Positions 7,038 to 8,226 of a DNA stretch of 8,226 bases are shown here, one piece after another (within the stretch, counting starts at the first letter, position 1; the number at the start of each line of letters is the position of its first letter). Made by a program: the position numbers and the translations under genes. Under the pieces are notes generated by a model. The model saw only the letters and a program-made list of their open reading frames with translations. It was not told the origin of the DNA and did not search any database. The stretch comes from Rhodobacteraceae bacterium UBA1957. Its GTDB lineage: Bacteria; Pseudomonadota; Alphaproteobacteria; Rhodobacterales; Rhodobacteraceae. The stretch is from contig DDEJ01000103.1 in NCBI GenBank assembly GCA_002336405.1, positions 2,394-10,619 on the forward strand, given 5' to 3'.

Positions 7038-7082
7038 ATAGGGCCCCGAAGGTCCCCGTTGTAATAGGGCCCCGAAGGTCCC
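7038..7082 (-). repeat. Two 19-bp direct repeats, each a potential UUCG hairpin
   Basis: The 19-bp unit atagggccccgaaggtccc (plus strand) occurs exactly twice, at 7038-7056 and 7064-7082, 26 nt apart start to start. On the transcribed minus strand each copy reads GGGACCTTCGGGGCCCTAT. It can fold as GGG/CCC, an A-G mismatch, then CC/GG closed by a TTCG loop, that is the very stable C(UUCG)G tetraloop. The copies sit between the terminator-like hairpin after rplW and the rplB ribosome-binding site. They could be a duplicated palindromic element, a processing or stability signal, or part of the leader of rplB. No open reading frame covers them. Confidence 0.8.
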
Positions 7083-7088
7083 AGACTT

Positions 7089-7123
7089 AAAACAACAACG
7101 CCCCGAACAGATTCGGAGCGTTG
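7089..7123 (-). terminator. Terminator-like hairpin after rplW
   Basis: Thirteen nt after the rplW stop, minus-strand bases 7123-7112 (CAACGCTCCGAA) pair with 7107-7096 (TTCGGGGCGTTG) to give a 12-bp stem with a single G-U pair and a 4-nt loop TCTG. It is followed directly by TTGTTTT (7095-7089). This meets the description of an intrinsic terminator, though the T-tract is interrupted once. It lies inside the S10 gene cluster, so it may be a partial terminator, an attenuator, or the true end of an upstream transcript that starts before rplC. Whether transcripts stop here needs RNA data. Confidence 0.65.
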
Positions 7124-7136
7124 ATGAGGCGTGCTA

Positions 7137-7433
7137 TCACAGTCCGGTGTTCACGTCGATGGTGTTTCCGGCCTCGAGTGTCACATAGGCTTTCTTCACA
7201 TCCCGGCGCTTGCCAGGTGCGCCGCGAAACCGCTTTGTCTTACCTTTTGTGATTGTGGTGTTCACCGCCTTCACCTTAACACCAAACAGCGCTTCAACCG
7301 CTGATTTGATCTGTGGCTTATTGCTGCCGATCGCCACTTCAAAAACAACCGCTCCATCCTCGGAGGCCATGGTGGCTTTTTCAGTGATAATCGGCTTGCG
7401 GATCACATCATAATGTTCAGCTTTAGCAGTCAT
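7137..7433 (-). CDS. rplW: 50S ribosomal protein L23
   Basis: 98-residue L23, which surrounds the tunnel exit and is the main docking point for trigger factor and SRP. The conserved [10 protein letters not shown] is at 11-20, followed by an acidic/hydrophobic strand and, at 75-86, [12 protein letters not shown], the L23 signature near the C-terminus. Length is typical. ATG 7433 overlaps the rplD stop by 4 nt (ATGA) with GGAGG upstream in rplD, so translation is probably coupled. It is followed within 13 nt by a terminator-like hairpin. Confidence 0.98.
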   Translation of the reverse strand: MTAKAEHYDVIRKPIITEKATMASEDGAVVFEVAIGSNKPQIKSAVEALFGVKVKAVNTTITKGKTKRFRGAPGKRRDVKKAYVTLEAGNTIDVNTGL

Positions 7434-8047
7434 TTCAGGCGTGCCTCCAGAGCTTCGACACCGGCTTTCGTCAGCACCAGAGTATCGCGTTTCAGAATGT
7501 CATACACGTTGGCACCCATTGTCGGCAGGATATCCAGGCCTTCAATATTGCTCGCCGCTTTTGCAAAACCGATATCGACGGCTGCGCCATCAATGATCAA
7601 CGCGCGTTTCCAACCAAGGTTTTTCACCATCTTGGCCAGCGCCCCTGTTTTACCGTCAGACTGTGCCTCATCGATAATCACCAGCGAGCCGTCTTTTACT
7701 TTTGACGACAGGGCGTGCTTCAAGCCCATTAGGCGCACTTTTTTCGGCAGATCGTGGCCGTGGCTTCGGGGCGTTGGACCCTTATAGATACCACCACCGC
7801 GAAAAATCGGTGCATTGCGATCACCGTGACGGGCACCACCAGTGCCTTTTTGACGATAGATCTTTTTCGTCGAATAGCTGGTTTCGCGACGGGTCTTTAC
7901 TTTGTGGGTCCCCGCCTGCGCATTGTTGCGCTGCCAACGTACCACACGGTGCAGAATATCGACACGAGGCTCAAGGCCAAAGATATCGTCGCCCAGATCG
8001 ATGCTGCCAGCGGCCGCACCGTCGAGTTTGATCACATCAAGTTTCAT
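7430..8047 (-). CDS. rplD: 50S ribosomal protein L4
   Basis: 205-residue L4, an early 23S rRNA-binding protein whose extended loop lines the exit tunnel at its narrowest point. The loop is visible at about 43-100 and contains [11 protein letters not shown] at 65-75 and [17 protein letters not shown] at 84-100. The C-terminal globular domain includes [20 protein letters not shown]. In E. coli L4 represses its own S10 operon through the leader upstream of rpsJ; that leader is outside this window. ATG 8047 overlaps the rplC stop by 4 nt (ATGA), with AAGGAGAT just upstream. It overlaps rplW by 4 nt. Confidence 0.98.
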   Translation of the reverse strand: MKLDVIKLDGAAAGSIDLGDDIFGLEPRVDILHRVVRWQRNNAQAGTHKVKTRRETSYSTKKIYRQKGTGGARHGDRNAPIFRGGGIYKGPTPRSHGHDLPKKVRLMGLKHALSSKVKDGSLVIIDEAQSDGKTGALAKMVKNLGWKRALIIDGAAVDIGFAKAASNIEGLDILPTMGANVYDILKRDTLVLTKAGVEALEARLK

Positions 8048-8226
8048 GTGTCATCTCCTTGAACAGGAGCTGGCTCTGAGGCAGCCGCTGCGACTTTGAT
8101 TGCAGCTGGAAATGGCACACCGTCAGGCATCGGCTTTTTCACCGCGTCCTTAACAGTAACCCATCCGCCTTTGGAGCCAGGAACCGCACCCTTAATCATG
8201 ATCAAGCCGCGATCAAGATCAGTTTT
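8044..8226 (-). CDS. rplC: 50S ribosomal protein L3, C-terminal part (cut by window edge)
   Basis: The last 60 residues of L3 are present; the rest lies beyond the right edge. The segment [20 protein letters not shown] is the conserved C-terminal domain of L3, a primary 23S binder that reaches toward the peptidyl-transferase centre. The protein then continues [18 protein letters not shown] and ends in an Ala/Pro-rich extension ([16 protein letters not shown]), longer than the E. coli end and similar to what I recall from Rhodobacterales L3. Stop TGA at 8044-8046 overlaps the rplD start as ATGA. The frame is open to the window edge. Confidence 0.95.
   Translation of the reverse strand, partial: KTDLDRGLIMIKGAVPGSKGGWVTVKDAVKKPMPDGVPFPAAIKVAAAASEPAPVQGDDT

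Noticed and set aside
7035..7064. Possible promoter for rplB: TTACAA (7064-7059) and TATCAT (7040-7035) with an 18-nt gap on the minus strand
   Set aside because: Both boxes match the consensus only loosely and the gap is filled by the second hairpin repeat; not enough to call a promoter without 5'-end data.

Overview
This window is one long run of ribosomal-protein genes, all transcribed on the minus strand (right to left in these coordinates). It covers most of the conserved S10 and spc operons. Gene order, protein lengths and sequence character (for example an L22 beginning [18 protein letters not shown], a zinc-free 101-residue S14, and an Ala-rich C-terminal extension on L3) point to an alphaproteobacterium, most likely a Rhodobacterales (roseobacter-type) bacterium. 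That placement comes from recognising the proteins, not from a database search.

Layout in the direction of transcription: the 3' end of rplC (L3, cut by the window edge), then rplD (L4), rplW (L23), a 145-nt structured spacer, rplB (L2), rpsS (S19), rplV (L22), rpsC (S3), rplP (L16), a 97-nt spacer with a terminator-like hairpin, rpmC (L29), rpsQ (S17), a 75-nt spacer at the position of the E. coli S10/spc operon boundary, rplN (L14), rplX (L24), rplE (L5), rpsN (S14), rpsH (S8), rplF (L6), rplR (L18), rpsE (S5) and rpmD (L30). A strong hairpin at the left edge (1-31) follows rpmD and looks like an intrinsic terminator. rplO and secY, the usual next genes, are not in the window.

The protein products all go into the two ribosomal subunits. 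L4, L22 and L23 lie along the exit tunnel or its rim. L2, L3, L14 and L16 are around the peptidyl-transferase centre and subunit interface. L5 and L18 bind 5S rRNA. S3 and S5 line the mRNA entry, and S8 and S17 are early 16S binders. Packing is tight: four-base ATGA overlaps, TAATG and TGATG one-base overlaps, or gaps of 3-20 nt at every junction except the three spacers named above.

The gene content is ordinary housekeeping, and I see no undescribed system, mobile element, CRISPR array or RNA gene. What merits a second look is the RNA structure in the three long spacers. The best case is the rplW-rplB gap, where a terminator-like hairpin is followed by two 19-bp direct repeats, each predicted to fold on a UUCG tetraloop.
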